Shown here: piece after piece, positions 59,645-59,915 of the stretch
Position numbering within the stretch: the stretch's first letter is position 1
Layout: each line of letters starts with the position of its first letter
Assembly (NCBI GenBank): GCA_945874665.1
Contig: CAMCHJ010000012.1
Coordinates: 1 to 59,915, forward strand
DNA: 59,915 bases
Direction: 5' to 3'
From: Chitinophaga pinensis
GTDB lineage: Bacteria > Bacteroidota > Bacteroidia > UBA7662
Notes under the pieces: generated by a model
The model's input: only the letters and a program-made list of their open reading frames with translations
Told to the model about the DNA's origin: nothing
Databases searched by the model: none
Translations under genes and position numbers: made by a program

Positions 59645-59915
59645 CTAAATTTTAGTAAATAAGACGGTGGCCCAATTGTTTTCGCTGCTTTCGCACTTAA
59701 ACGCAAAGCTATTTAACGCAGCATGCTCCTTAATCATATTTACATCTTCGGTATAAAAACCGCTGCACATCAACGCAGCACCCGCACGGCAATGCTCAGC
59801 ATAACGCGCAATGTCATTAAGAATGATGTTTCGGTTAATATTAGCCAAAATAACATCATATGTCCCCTTCATGTTCAAAGCTGTACCCAGCTCCACTTCC
59901 ATCACAACCTCATTG
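59645..59915 (-). CDS. prmA: ribosomal protein L11 methyltransferase, C-terminal part
   Basis: The 3' portion of a gene that starts beyond the right edge. The visible residues are about 90. They include TYDVILANINRNIILNDIARYAEH, whose NxNxN-type motif is the conserved catalytic-side segment of PrmA, and MCSGFYTEDVNMIKEH, then the family's usual end with AFKCESSENNWATVLF. The enzyme trimethylates several amino groups of L11. The ORF stays open to the edge. The stop is one base before the start of the large secreted protein, so the gene probably heads this operon. Confidence 0.88.
   Translation of the reverse strand, partial: NEVVMEVELGTALNMKGTYDVILANINRNIILNDIARYAEHCRAGAALMCSGFYTEDVNMIKEHAALNSFAFKCESSENNWATVLFTKI

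Noticed and set aside
1-59915. CRISPR array, rRNA operon, IS element or integrase.
   Set aside because: I found no regular spacer repeats, no rRNA signature and no transposase or recombinase motifs.

Overview
The window comes from a member of the Bacteroidota, possibly Flavobacteriales-like although the order cannot be fixed from sequence alone. The evidence: two secreted proteases with type IX secretion C-terminal sorting domains, a lipoprotein version of the TamA/BamA family, a 57-residue Hc1-like histone protein, a Thermus-type isocitrate dehydrogenase, and promoters of the Bacteroidota TTTG / TAnnTTTG type. Most of it is densely packed chromosomal housekeeping DNA with short spacers, one-base stop/start overlaps and clear intrinsic terminators. 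I see no insertion sequence, prophage, CRISPR array or rRNA.

Layout. 1-9.1 kb: the start of a 7TM-HD phosphodiesterase, a thiolase, a small lipoprotein, a serine beta-lactamase-like hydrolase and two tandem paralogous subtilases. 9.1-19 kb: an unknown secreted protein, a SPOUT rRNA methyltransferase divergent from a TamL-like outer-membrane assembly protein, ribosomal proteins L21/L27, and a minus-strand run of dipeptide ABC ATPase, RNase R and polyprenyl synthase. 19-33.5 kb: a coiled-coil membrane protein, a transglutaminase-like protein, topoisomerase I, two glycosyltransferases, a CCA-adding-type enzyme, an acidic-tailed PRiA4_ORF3 protein, miaA, rsmE, a DUF4159 protein, mnmD-pyrD and rarA. 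Several of these act on tRNA or rRNA modification.

33.6-42 kb is the most unusual part. A rhodanese and a small membrane protein are followed by an apparent SOS mutagenesis operon (S24 self-cleaving repressor, error-prone-type DnaE, DinB) with a palindromic operator candidate. Next come a decaying SQR-type oxidoreductase pseudogene with three single-base deletions, a tRNA-Arg(ACG), an Hc1-like histone protein, and an HMCES/YedK-type SRAP protein. The SRAP protein ends in QLSLF, a textbook beta-clamp-binding motif, and DinB carries QISLF. This suggests a DNA-damage tolerance neighbourhood coupled to the sliding clamp.

41.8-50.4 kb: an AraC-type regulator with a receiver domain lacking the phospho-acceptor Asp, divergent from adenine deaminase; an alpha/beta hydrolase; imidazolonepropionase; isocitrate dehydrogenase; an HtrA protease; and an unknown secreted protein. 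50.4-59.9 kb: an unbroken minus-strand run of envelope and quality-control genes. In transcription order these are prmA (partial), an unrecognised 1470-residue secreted protein, plsY, clpS, an M48 peptidase lipoprotein, a cupin, an NlpC/P60 lipoprotein, a cysteine-free sirtuin, nfeD and floA.
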